Part shown: piece after piece, positions 33,896 to 42,188 of the stretch | Layout: each line of letters starts with the position of its first letter | Position numbering within the stretch: position 1 is the first letter of the stretch | Source: SURF-21 sp964510515 | Lineage (GTDB): Bacteria; Actinomycetota; Geothermincolia; Geothermincolales; RBG-13-55-18 | Assembly (NCBI GenBank): GCA_964510515.1 | Contig: CAZEAU010000002.1 | Coordinates: forward strand, 94,443-158,442 | DNA length: 64,000 nucleotides | Direction: 5' to 3' | The notes under the pieces: generated by a model | Told to the model about the DNA's origin: nothing | What the model saw: the letters and a program-made list of their open reading frames with translations, nothing else | The model's database searches: none | Made by a program: the position numbers and the translations under genes

Positions 33896-35512
33896 TCAGG
33901 GGACGGCGCCCATGGTGTTATGGCCCCCGTCCCAGGCGTCGTGATAGCGGAAATACATGGAGCGCTCCGCCACGATGCCCCGCTGCGAGTGCACCCACGC
34001 CGCCACGTCCCGGTACGGACCCACCAGCCCGTTGACGTGCACGGTGAAGCGCTGACCCGCGGCCAGCAGGATGTCCTGGGTCTCGACCCTCCCGTCCTGG
34101 AAGGCGTACTTCACCTCCACCTGCGTCTCCTCCTCGCCGGGATTGAACAGGCACAGCCATTGCTCGAATCCGGGGCGGGTGCAGCCCTCGGCAAAGAACC
34201 AGGAGGTGGAGGGGGCGGGCGCGCCCATGGATATGTGACCGCCGTTCCAGCGACCGGCATAGTCGAAATACATGGGGCGCTCGGCGACGATGGGCCGGGA
34301 GGACTCTACCTGCATGGCCACGTCCCGGCCGGGGCCGACCACGGAATTCACCAGCACGCTGAGCCTGCGCTCCGCGGGAACGAGGACTTCTCGCACCACC
34401 TCGCCGCCGCCGGCCAGGCGGTAGGTCACCTTCACCTCCGCGTCCTCCTCGCCGGGATTGAACAGGCACAGCCATTGCTCGAATCCGGGGTGCGTGCAGC
34501 CCTCGGCGAAGAACCATGTTTCCCGGGGAGCGGCGGCGCCGAGGGTGATATGGCCGTCGTCCCACATGCCGCGATAGGAGAAATACATGGGGCGTTCGGC
34601 CACGAGGGGCTCGTCCGATTCGATGCGCACGGCCACGTCCCTGTCCAGCCCCACCGCGGCGTTGACGTTTACCGTGTGCCTCTTCCAGGCGGGCACGGTG
34701 CAGGGAAGGGTGACGGATTCCCCATCCGCGAAGATGAAGGTCACCTGGGCGGCGGCGTCCTTCGCGCCCGGGTTGGCCAGGCACAGCCATTCCTCGAAGC
34801 CGGGGCGGGTGCAGCCCTCGGCGAAGAACCAGGTGGTGGAGGCCTCCGGGGCGGGCGCGGCGCAGTGGCCGCCGGTCCAGCCGTTGCGGTAGCGGAAATA
34901 CATGGGGCGTTCGGCGAAGAGCCTCTCCGGCGCCGTCACCGCCAGGGACACGTCCCGGTCGGGACCTATCTCGGAATTGACATAGACATTGAGGCGCGAG
35001 TGGGCGGGCACGTTGTAGTAGCGGATGCGGCTGGCGCCCTCCGCCATCAGGTAGGTGACGGCGGCCGTATGCATGTCGTCATGCGGGTTGTAAAGGGTGA
35101 GCCACTCCTCGAAACCGGCGCGCGTGGTGCCCTCCGCGAAGTAGGCGGAAAACACGGCCGGCTCCTCGTAGATGGTGAAGTGGTAGGGCTCGCTCTCCCC
35201 CCAGATGTTTTTCACCACCACCGGCCCGGAGGTCGCGCCCTCGGGGACGGCCACCACGATATAGCCGTCGGTCCAGTTGATAGCCTGGCCGGCATCGACG
35301 CCGTTGAAGGTGACGGTGCTGAAGAAGGGCAACTGCAGGTTGCCGAAATCCTCGCCCCGTATGGCCACCGGCAGGCCGGGAAAGCCCCTGGGGGGGAAGA
35401 TGCTCTTTATCGCCGGTGCCTGCGCGAACGCCTGCAGCGCGGGCTGAGGGGCCGCGAGCAACAACATCGCGGCAAGCAGCAGCGGCAGCGGCAAGACCCT
35501 GACCCATCGCAT
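33896..35512 (-). CDS. secreted modular protein: IPT/TIG-like domain plus AEGCT-type repeats
   Basis: A 538-residue exported protein from ATG 35512 with GGGAGG six bases upstream. A signal peptide (VLPLPLLLAAMLLLAAP, cleavage near AFAQA) is followed by an IPT/TIG-like domain (IKSIFPPRGFPG, VVVKNIWG). Then come four modules of about 105-110 residues, each opening FFAEGCTRPGFEEWLCL or a variant (the first reads YFAEGTTRAGFEEW) and ending in RPMYFxYR..W.GGH. The same module type, in another subfamily, ends the giant protein at 54945. No LPxTG signal. Probable cell-surface or extracellular protein of unknown ligand. Confidence 0.82.
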   Translation of the reverse strand: MRWVRVLPLPLLLAAMLLLAAPQPALQAFAQAPAIKSIFPPRGFPGLPVAIRGEDFGNLQLPFFSTVTFNGVDAGQAINWTDGYIVVAVPEGATSGPVVVKNIWGESEPYHFTIYEEPAVFSAYFAEGTTRAGFEEWLTLYNPHDDMHTAAVTYLMAEGASRIRYYNVPAHSRLNVYVNSEIGPDRDVSLAVTAPERLFAERPMYFRYRNGWTGGHCAAPAPEASTTWFFAEGCTRPGFEEWLCLANPGAKDAAAQVTFIFADGESVTLPCTVPAWKRHTVNVNAAVGLDRDVAVRIESDEPLVAERPMYFSYRGMWDDGHITLGAAAPRETWFFAEGCTHPGFEQWLCLFNPGEEDAEVKVTYRLAGGGEVVREVLVPAERRLSVLVNSVVGPGRDVAMQVESSRPIVAERPMYFDYAGRWNGGHISMGAPAPSTSWFFAEGCTRPGFEQWLCLFNPGEEETQVEVKYAFQDGRVETQDILLAAGQRFTVHVNGLVGPYRDVAAWVHSQRGIVAERSMYFRYHDAWDGGHNTMGAVP

Positions 35513-35754
35513 CACATACCTCCCGGCTCGTCCTCGGCCAATCCTGTCCGGGGACCCGGCGCAGGCCCCGCGCGCCCGCGCCGCCCGCGGCGGAAACGCG
35601 GGCGGCGTCTCGATGAACGCAACCCACATTATAACCGTGGAGGCGGAAGCGCGCACAGCAGCGCCCGCGCCGCCCCGGCCTCCGGTAAGCAGGGCTCAAG
35701 GGCCTGTCCCTCCGTGGTACGATAATATGACCGACAGGAACGCGAGGTGCCGCG

Positions 35755-36675
35755 ATGCAGGGAAGGATACTCTTCATAGACGACGAGCCGGAGATACTCC
35801 GGGCGGTAAAATTCTACCTCGAGGACGAGGACTTCGAGGTGCACACGGCCGAGGAGGGCAACCGCGGCATCGAGATCGCGGAGGCGGTGCAGCCCGACCT
35901 CATCATCCTCGACGTGATGATGCCGGTGATGGACGGCATACAGGTCTGCCGCCTCCTGCGCTCGCGCTCCCGCACCCGCCTCATCCCCATCATCTTCCTC
36001 AGCGCGCGCGAGTCCGTGGAGGACAAGATACAAGGGCTGGAGGCAGGGGGCATCGATTACATCACCAAGCCCTTCAACAACCGGGAGCTCATGGCCAGGA
36101 TAAAGGCGCATATCAGGAGCAGCAAGGAGGACCTCTCCTCCCATCCCGTCACCGGCCTGCCCGGCGCCCCCTCCGTGGAGAGGGAGGTCAACCGCCGCCT
36201 GCAGGAGGGGGAGATCTTCACCGCCCTCTTCGTGGGCCTGGAGCATTTCCGCGAATACCGCGAGGCTTACGGGATCAGCCGCGGAGACAGGCTGATGCTC
36301 GCCGTGGCGCGCATCCTGGAGGAGGCCCTTTCCGGGCTCGGGGGCGAAAAGGAGATGCTCGGCCAGCCTTCCTACGAGGAGTTTTTCTTCCTCTGCCCCT
36401 GCGACAAGGCGCCCTCCCTGTGCGAGAAGGCCATAGAGCGCTTCGAGCGGGAGCTTGCCGGGCACTACCTGGAGCAGCACCTCCAGCTCGGCGAACTCAC
36501 CTATTACGACTACCGCGGCGACCTCATCCACGCCCCCTTCGTCAACCTGGCCCTGGGCGGGGTATGCAATGCCCGCCGCTTCGTGAGCACCTACGCGGCG
36601 GTGGCCGAATGGGGCGCCCAGGCGCTGCTCAAGGCGCGCGCCCAGGGCAGAAGCGCCTGCGTCCTGGAGGAGTGA
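35755..36675 (+). CDS. response regulator with degenerate GGDEF domain
   Basis: A 306-residue protein from ATG 35755. Receiver domain residues 1-120 have acidic DDE, phospho-acceptor Asp53 in ILDVMMP and Lys105 in YITKPF. Residues 130-300 follow a GGDEF fold (HPVTGLPGAPSVEREV matches the usual DxLTGLPNR entry), but the active-site GGDEF loop reads PSYEEFFFL, so cyclic-di-GMP synthesis is unlikely. It may bind a nucleotide or act as a protein-interaction output. No histidine kinase is nearby. It is 90 bases upstream of mutM. Confidence 0.85.
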   Translation: MQGRILFIDDEPEILRAVKFYLEDEDFEVHTAEEGNRGIEIAEAVQPDLIILDVMMPVMDGIQVCRLLRSRSRTRLIPIIFLSARESVEDKIQGLEAGGIDYITKPFNNRELMARIKAHIRSSKEDLSSHPVTGLPGAPSVEREVNRRLQEGEIFTALFVGLEHFREYREAYGISRGDRLMLAVARILEEALSGLGGEKEMLGQPSYEEFFFLCPCDKAPSLCEKAIERFERELAGHYLEQHLQLGELTYYDYRGDLIHAPFVNLALGGVCNARRFVSTYAAVAEWGAQALLKARAQGRSACVLEE

Positions 36676-36768
36676 GCGCGGCGCGCGCCCGACCATGCTC
36701 AGTCAATACGCGGACGCGTGCCGGAGGCGGGAGCCCGTGGCGTCCCCCCGGCCGGGGAGGTGAGGCGG

Positions 36769-37590
36769 GTGCCGGAGCTGCCGGAGGTAGAGGTCATCCG
36801 CGCACAGCTGGAGAGAGAGCTGGTGGGGGCCCGCATCGCCTCCTGCGAGGTCGGGCTGCCGCGCCTGGTCAGCCACCCCACCCCCCTCGGCTACCGCCGC
36901 GGGCTCAAGGGGCGGCGGGTGGCGGGGGTTGCGCGCCGGGGCAAGTACCTGCTCTTCGAGCTGGACGGTGAGCGCGAGCTGGTCCTGCACCTGGGCATGA
37001 CCGGGTCGCTGATGCTCGTCCCCCGCGGCGGCGAGCGGCCCCGCCACACCCATATCGTCTACCACCTGGAGGACGGCCGCGACCTGCTCTACATCGACCC
37101 GCGCACCTTCGGGGAGACGGCGCTGCTGCGCGCGGGCGACCGTTCGCCCCTGCGCGGGCTGCAGCGCATGGGACCGGAGCCGCTCGGCCCCGGATTCGGC
37201 AGCGAGGAGCTGGGGGCCGCGCTGCGCGGCAGGTGCCGGGTCAAGTCCGCCCTCCTCGACCAGTCGCGCCTGGCGGGCATCGGCAACATCTACGCCGACG
37301 AATCCCTGCACCGCGCAGGCGTCAGCCCCCTGCGCCGCCTGGACACCCTGAGCGCGGCCGAGATAGAGCGCATCCACGCGGAGCTGCGCACCGTCCTGCG
37401 CGAGGCCATCGCCCGTGGCGGGTCCTCGGTGAGCGATTACGTCAACCTGCGCGGGGAGAGGGGGGATTTCCAGGGCTGCCACCGCGTCTACCGCCGTGCG
37501 GGCGAGCCCTGCCCGCGCTGCGGCGCGGCGGTCCGCCGCGAGGTCATCGGCGGGCGCAGCTCGTACTTCTGCCCGCGCTGCCAGGTATAA
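36769..37590 (+). CDS. mutM: formamidopyrimidine-DNA glycosylase
   Basis: A 273-residue Fpg/MutM. GTG 36769 with GGGGAGG eight bases upstream gives the essential N-terminus PELPEVE, in which Pro1 after Met removal is the nucleophile and Glu2 the acid. The beta-hairpin lysine is in RRGKYLLFEL. LLDQSRLAGIGNIYADE is the helix-two-turn-helix. The zinc finger is CPRCGAAV..CPRC with the lesion-sensing Arg in GGRSSYFCP. It removes oxidised purines such as 8-oxoguanine and nicks DNA. Confidence 0.95.
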   Translation: MPELPEVEVIRAQLERELVGARIASCEVGLPRLVSHPTPLGYRRGLKGRRVAGVARRGKYLLFELDGERELVLHLGMTGSLMLVPRGGERPRHTHIVYHLEDGRDLLYIDPRTFGETALLRAGDRSPLRGLQRMGPEPLGPGFGSEELGAALRGRCRVKSALLDQSRLAGIGNIYADESLHRAGVSPLRRLDTLSAAEIERIHAELRTVLREAIARGGSSVSDYVNLRGERGDFQGCHRVYRRAGEPCPRCGAAVRREVIGGRSSYFCPRCQV

Positions 37591-37629
37591 AAAAGGGGGC
37601 CGGGCGCGGCGGGGGGCGCGGCGGCGGCT

Positions 37630-38214
37630 TCAGTCCCGGTCATGCTCGCTGCGCGCACGCCCCGAGCCGTTCTCTGCGCCCGTCCCCCGCGCGGGGGCAA
37701 GCTCGCCGCCCGCGGCGGGCGCTTTTTCCGGCGCCGCCACGGCAGCCATACTCTGCAGCGCGAAAGCGGCCGCCGCGCGCACCTCGCCGCTGCGGTCTCC
37801 CAGCAGGCGCTCCAGCTCCGGGGCCGCCGCGGCATCGCCCACCCTGCCCAGCCGCCGGGCCGCCCGGCTCCGCCTCCCAGCCAGGCGGGAGCGCAGCTCG
37901 TTCCGGCGGGAGGCGGCGAAGCCGCACAGCCCGTACAGCTCCACGACCATCTCCCGCCACATGCCCGTCCCCTCGCCCGCCATGCGCAGCAGCACCTCCT
38001 CGAGCGCCTCGGGGTCCGGGCGCGGGAGCAGGCGCAGCGCGCGCCGCGGGCCCAGCTCCTGCAGCGAGGCATAGAGGATGGTCTCGTAGTTGCGCATCCT
38101 CTCCAGCCTGCGCGCCTTTCTGTAAACGCCGACGATGCGCAGGAGCATATAGACGGCGAAGGCGGCGAGGAAGACGACCGCGGCGAGGAGAAGGAAAAAG
38201 AGCGCGCTTGCCAT
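37630..38214 (-). CDS. small membrane protein with HEAT-like repeats
   Basis: A 194-residue protein with an N-terminal transmembrane helix (LFFLLLAAVVFLAAFAVYML), then a basic segment and alpha-helical repeats of HEAT/PBS type (RRLGRVGDAAAAPELERLLGDRSGEVRAAAAFALQSM). The tail is low complexity. It probably displays a protein-binding surface on the cytosolic face. Divergent from the amidohydrolase gene, 125 bases apart. Function unknown. Confidence 0.7.
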   Translation of the reverse strand: MASALFFLLLAAVVFLAAFAVYMLLRIVGVYRKARRLERMRNYETILYASLQELGPRRALRLLPRPDPEALEEVLLRMAGEGTGMWREMVVELYGLCGFAASRRNELRSRLAGRRSRAARRLGRVGDAAAAPELERLLGDRSGEVRAAAAFALQSMAAVAAPEKAPAAGGELAPARGTGAENGSGRARSEHDRD

Positions 38215-38338
38215 TTTCTACCCCATATCGTCCTTTGCTATGGAGGCCGCGGCCACTTTGTTATTATATGTCCTGTCGGTGAGGATTTGCAGGACGCCGC
38301 GGGCGGGCCGCGGCGGGAGCGGCCGCAGGGAGGTCCCG

Positions 38339-39190
38339 GTGCTGGTGATCGATTCCCATACCCACATGTTCCCCCCGCAGGTGCGGGAGCGGCCCGGGGA
38401 GCTTGGAGACGGCGAGGCCGCCTTCCGGCTCATGTTCGGCCGGGGAGACCAGCGCATGAGCGACCCGGAGAGCATGCTCTCGGAGATGGACGCGGCGGGC
38501 GTGGACATGGCCGTGCTCTGCCCCTTTCCCTGGGCGACCCTGGAGCGCTGCGCCGAGAACAACGATTACCTGCTCGAGGTGGCCGCCGCGCGGCCCGACC
38601 GCTTCCTCCCCTTCGCGGTGACCAACCCGGCCCTGGGGAAACGCGCCCTCGCAGAGGCGCGGCGCTGCCTGGAGGCGGGGGCGCGCGGCCTGGGGGAACT
38701 GCACGCGCAGCCGCAGGGGTTCGACCCCCTGGACCTCGGCGTGACCGCCCCCCTGGTGGAGCTGGCCATGGACTTCGGGGTCCCCCTCATGCTGCACGTC
38801 AACGAGCCGCTGGGGCACGACTACCCCGGCAAGGGCCCGGTGACCCCGGAGGTCATATACCGCTTCCTGCTCGCCTTCCCGCACGTGGACCTCATCCTCC
38901 CCCACTGGGGAGGGGGCCTCCCCTTCTACGAGCTCATGCCCGAGGTGGCGCGGGCCTGCGCGCGCGTGCACTACGATTCCGCCGCCTCTCCCTATCTCTA
39001 CCGCAGCGACATCTACCGCCTCGCGGCGGCCGCGGCGGGAGCGCGGAAGATCCTCTTCGCCACCGACTATCCCCTGCTCCCCTACGGGCGCACCCTCCCA
39101 GACGCCCGCGCCGGCATGGAGGACGCCGCCCTGCAGAGGGAGGTGCTGGGGGGGAACGCGGCGCGCCTCTTTCGCGTCCATATGACGTAA
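38339..39190 (+). CDS. amidohydrolase (amidohydro-rel 2 / ACMSD-like)
   Basis: A 283-residue TIM-barrel hydrolase. GTG 38339 with GGGAGG upstream opens VLVIDSHTHMFPP, the HxH metal motif. Other metal-site residues are in LMLHVNEPLGHDY, LPHWGGGLPFY and LFATDYPLLP. The layout matches amidohydrolase family 2, whose members include decarboxylases of the ACMSD group and lactonases. The substrate is unknown. Confidence 0.85.
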   Translation: MLVIDSHTHMFPPQVRERPGELGDGEAAFRLMFGRGDQRMSDPESMLSEMDAAGVDMAVLCPFPWATLERCAENNDYLLEVAAARPDRFLPFAVTNPALGKRALAEARRCLEAGARGLGELHAQPQGFDPLDLGVTAPLVELAMDFGVPLMLHVNEPLGHDYPGKGPVTPEVIYRFLLAFPHVDLILPHWGGGLPFYELMPEVARACARVHYDSAASPYLYRSDIYRLAAAAAGARKILFATDYPLLPYGRTLPDARAGMEDAALQREVLGGNAARLFRVHMT

Positions 39191-39362
39191 CCGCCCCCGC
39201 GGCCCGGGCGCGAGCATGACCGCCGCGCCCGCATACGCGCAAGGCGGGGCGGAGAAGGGCCTCAGGGCGTGCAAAGCCCGGGCGGGGCGCCCGCGGGGAG
39301 AAGGAGTAAGCCCGCCGCGAAGTGAATAAATGAAACAAAAACGCGGAAAGGAGCACAGGGAT

Positions 39363-40478
39363 ATGACCACCAAGCCGAGAGGCCGCCGGCCGGCGCCGCT
39401 CCCCCTGATCCTGGCGCTTCTGCTCTCTTCCCTTCTGCTCATCCCGGCCGGCTGCACCGCGGCCCGGCCGGCGGCGGAGGCGCCGGACGAGCCCGGGCCG
39501 GAGCCGGAGAAGCCCCCCGTCAACCCCCTCACGGGAGAGGTGGTGGCCTCCCTGGACCTGGTGACCCGCCGCCCCCTCGCGGTCAAGGTGGAAAACGATG
39601 CCGCGGCGCGCCCCCAGAGCGGTATCGTCGATGCCGACCTGGTTTACGAAGAGCTGGTGGAGGGCGGCGTAACCCGCTTCATATGCATTTACCTCTCGCG
39701 GGAGGCGAGCTCCATCGGCCCCACGCGCAGCGCGCGGCCCTCGGACATAGACATCGCCTTCTTCCTCGACCCCCTGCTCATCTGCAGCGGCGGCGCGAGC
39801 GCGGTGATGTCCATGCTGCAGGGGTCGGGGATGATGTTCATCAGCGAGGACGGCGCCCACTTCTGGAGGGAGCGCACCCGCCGCGCGCCCCACAACCTCT
39901 ATACCAGCACCTCCCTGCTGCGGCAATACCTGCTGGAGAGGGGCGACACCTTCGCCTCCCTGCCCGACAGCGGGCTCTGCTTCGCGGACCCGCGCGAGGA
40001 GGAGAAAGCGGGGGCGGAGGAAAGCGAGGAGGGCGGGGAGGAGGAAGCCGCGCCGCAAAGCGTCATGGTGAGCGCGGCCACGGCCATCAGCATCGCCTAC
40101 AAGGCCGCCATGTGCGCGGCCTCCTACCAGTACGACGCGGCCTCGGACAGTTACCTGCACTCCATACAGGGCTCGCCCCACACCGACCTCAGCAGCGGAA
40201 AGAGGGTGGCCCCGCGCAACGTGGTGGTGCAGTACGTGACGGTCACCAACAGCGGCCTGCGGGACGTGACCGGCGCTCCCGTCCCGCTTTCCCAGGTAAC
40301 GGGGAGCGGGAGATGCCTCGTCTTCACGGGGGGAAAGGTCCACCACGCCACCTGGCGCAAGCCCAACCGCAACGCCCCCACCACCTTCCGCGACGAGAAC
40401 GGCAACGCGGTGCCGCTGCGGCCCGGCCAGACCTGGTTTCACCTCATCGGCGAGGACATCCCCGTCGCCTACGAATAA
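39363..40478 (+). CDS. DUF3048 domain lipoprotein (YerB-like)
   Basis: About 371 residues from ATG 39363 (AAAGGAG nine bases upstream; ATG 39330 possible). The signal segment ends in lipobox LIPAGC, then a Pro/Glu linker and NPLTGE. DUF3048 features are RPLAVKVENDAAARPQSG, ADLVYEELVEGGVTRF and GPTRSARPSDI, and the C-terminal half has NVVVQYVTV and GQTWFHLI. The acidic insert at about residues 215-230 is low complexity. A cell-surface lipoprotein of unknown role, widespread in Gram-positives. Confidence 0.9.
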   Translation: MTTKPRGRRPAPLPLILALLLSSLLLIPAGCTAARPAAEAPDEPGPEPEKPPVNPLTGEVVASLDLVTRRPLAVKVENDAAARPQSGIVDADLVYEELVEGGVTRFICIYLSREASSIGPTRSARPSDIDIAFFLDPLLICSGGASAVMSMLQGSGMMFISEDGAHFWRERTRRAPHNLYTSTSLLRQYLLERGDTFASLPDSGLCFADPREEEKAGAEESEEGGEEEAAPQSVMVSAATAISIAYKAAMCAASYQYDAASDSYLHSIQGSPHTDLSSGKRVAPRNVVVQYVTVTNSGLRDVTGAPVPLSQVTGSGRCLVFTGGKVHHATWRKPNRNAPTTFRDENGNAVPLRPGQTWFHLIGEDIPVAYE

Positions 40479-40616
40479 CCCGGGCGGCCTGCGCGTCTGC
40501 GCGAAAGCGCCCGCTTTCCGCTCCCGGCGGAAGGGCCGGCGGCTATGGGGGAGCGAGCCGTCCAGCCCGGCGGTGAACCCCGCCGCGATGGCGGAGGCCG
40601 TGCGGGCCTCGACGCT

Positions 40617-41336
40617 TCAGGGCAGGATGGAGCCCGAACGCACCAGGGCGGGCAGCTCGGCGAGGCCGGCGATGACCGTGCAATCCGGGCTCTGGGACCA
40701 GCCCCAGCGGTCCAGGAGCACCGGCCTGATGCCCGCCGCGCGCGCCCCGAGCACGTCGGCGTAATAATGGTCTCCCACGTGCACGGCGCCCGCCGCCTCC
40801 ACGCCCACCCTGCCCAGGGCGCTGGCGAATATGGAGGCCTGGGGCTTGATGCGCCCCAGGTTCGCGGAGCTGATGACGAAATCCAGGTAGGGGCTGAGCC
40901 CGAGGTGGCGGCACAGCCCGGGCAGGCGGGCGTCCCAGTTGGAGACGATGCCCATGCGCATGCCCATGGCGTGAAGCTCGCGCACGGCGGGGAGCACGTC
41001 CGGAAAAAGGGCCCAGCGCTCCCCCCGGCCGAACTCGCCGTAGAGCTCGCGCCCCACCGCCCCCGGCGCCTCCACCCCCAGCTCCTCCGCGGCCAGGGCG
41101 TACATGCGGGTCCACATGGCCGCGGCCTCCGCCTCCGAGGCCCAGAAGGTATCGTCGGACCAATACCGTTCCTCGTAATACCTATCGGCGCGCTCCAGGG
41201 CGCGGCGCAACTCGGGCAGGGCAGGACGGTGGCCGCGCCGCGCGAGCACCTCCGCGCAGACCTCCTCCACGGAGGGGTGGGGCAGCAGCAGGGTGTTGCC
41301 GGCGTCCAGGAATACCGCCTCGATGCCCGATGCCAA
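40617..41336 (-). CDS. HAD-superfamily hydrolase
   Basis: A 239-residue haloacid-dehalogenase-like phosphatase from TTG 41336, seven bases after GGAGGTGA. HAD motifs: I, FLDAGNTLL (Asp nucleophile, DxGxT); II, IVSNWD; III, Lys in RIKPQASIF; IV, HVGDHYYADVLGA. A helical cap lies between motifs I and II (subclass I). The best guess is a small-molecule phosphatase like REG-2/PGP-type enzymes. Followed by the export-family gene upstream on the same strand (61-base gap). Confidence 0.88.
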   Translation of the reverse strand: MASGIEAVFLDAGNTLLLPHPSVEEVCAEVLARRGHRPALPELRRALERADRYYEERYWSDDTFWASEAEAAAMWTRMYALAAEELGVEAPGAVGRELYGEFGRGERWALFPDVLPAVRELHAMGMRMGIVSNWDARLPGLCRHLGLSPYLDFVISSANLGRIKPQASIFASALGRVGVEAAGAVHVGDHYYADVLGARAAGIRPVLLDRWGWSQSPDCTVIAGLAELPALVRSGSILP

Positions 41337-41397
41337 CGGACTTCACCTCCAGGGCGATTGTAACAGCACGCGGCGACGTGGCCGCGCGCTGCCCGCC

Positions 41398-42096
41398 TCA
41401 GGGCCCGGGCCCCTCCTCCTGCGGGCTCTCCCCGCCCCCCTCCCCCCTGGCCCTGGTGTAGAGGAGGACGAGGACGCCCACGAGCAGGGCGAGGAAGACC
41501 AGCGAACCCTGCCAGCCCAGGAGGAAGGAGAAGGAGGTCGCCAGGGAGACCACCACCGCGGCTATGACCACGCCGAAGAAGATGAAGGGCAGGGCCAGGC
41601 GGAAGGGTATGCCGAAGAGGAAGGCGGCGGCCGCCCCCGTCCACGCGCCGGTGACGGGCAGGGGAATGGCCACGAAGAGCATGAGCGCGACTTCCCTCCA
41701 GCGCTGGAAAGACTGGGAGTGCTTGCGGCGGGTGCGGGCGAAGAGCCAGTCGAAGAAGCGCCGCATGATGCGGGAATGCTCGCTGAGCCAGCGCGAGACC
41801 GGCTCGAGGAACCAGAGGATGAAGGGGATGGGGAGCATGTTGCCGATGACCGCGAACACCGCCGCCTGCCAGACCGGCATCTCCAGGGCCGCCCCCGCCG
41901 GTATGCCCCCCCTCAATTCGAAGATGGGCAGCATGGAGATGACCATCACCACCAGGAAATCAGGGACGGCCGACAGGGCCTCGCGGAAACTCTCGGCGAG
42001 GCCGGCATAGGGCCCGGCCCTCAAGGCCAGGCGGCAGAGGAATCCGCTCACTCCCCTCGGCCTCCCTCCCGCGGGCGCCGCCGCGCGCCCCTCCAT
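41398..42096 (-). CDS. small multidrug export family protein (COG2426-like)
   Basis: About 232 residues; the start is uncertain (ATG 42096 chosen, GTG 42048 and ATG 42117 possible). Four to five hydrophobic helices are present, with the family's signature ISMLPIFELRGGIP and VAIPLPVTGAWTGAAAAFLFGIP. The latter two loops are conserved in PF06695 and form symmetrical re-entrant segments similar to DedA proteins. The export role in the family name is not well proven. Confidence 0.83.
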   Translation of the reverse strand: MEGRAAAPAGGRPRGVSGFLCRLALRAGPYAGLAESFREALSAVPDFLVVMVISMLPIFELRGGIPAGAALEMPVWQAAVFAVIGNMLPIPFILWFLEPVSRWLSEHSRIMRRFFDWLFARTRRKHSQSFQRWREVALMLFVAIPLPVTGAWTGAAAAFLFGIPFRLALPFIFFGVVIAAVVVSLATSFSFLLGWQGSLVFLALLVGVLVLLYTRARGEGGGESPQEEGPGP

Positions 42097-42188
42097 GCAC
42101 GGACAAGACCTACACATTATCCATAATGAGCCCCTGCGTTTCAATGGGCCGCTTGCGCGGCGTGTTTACGGTGGCGTTCAATAGAAGC

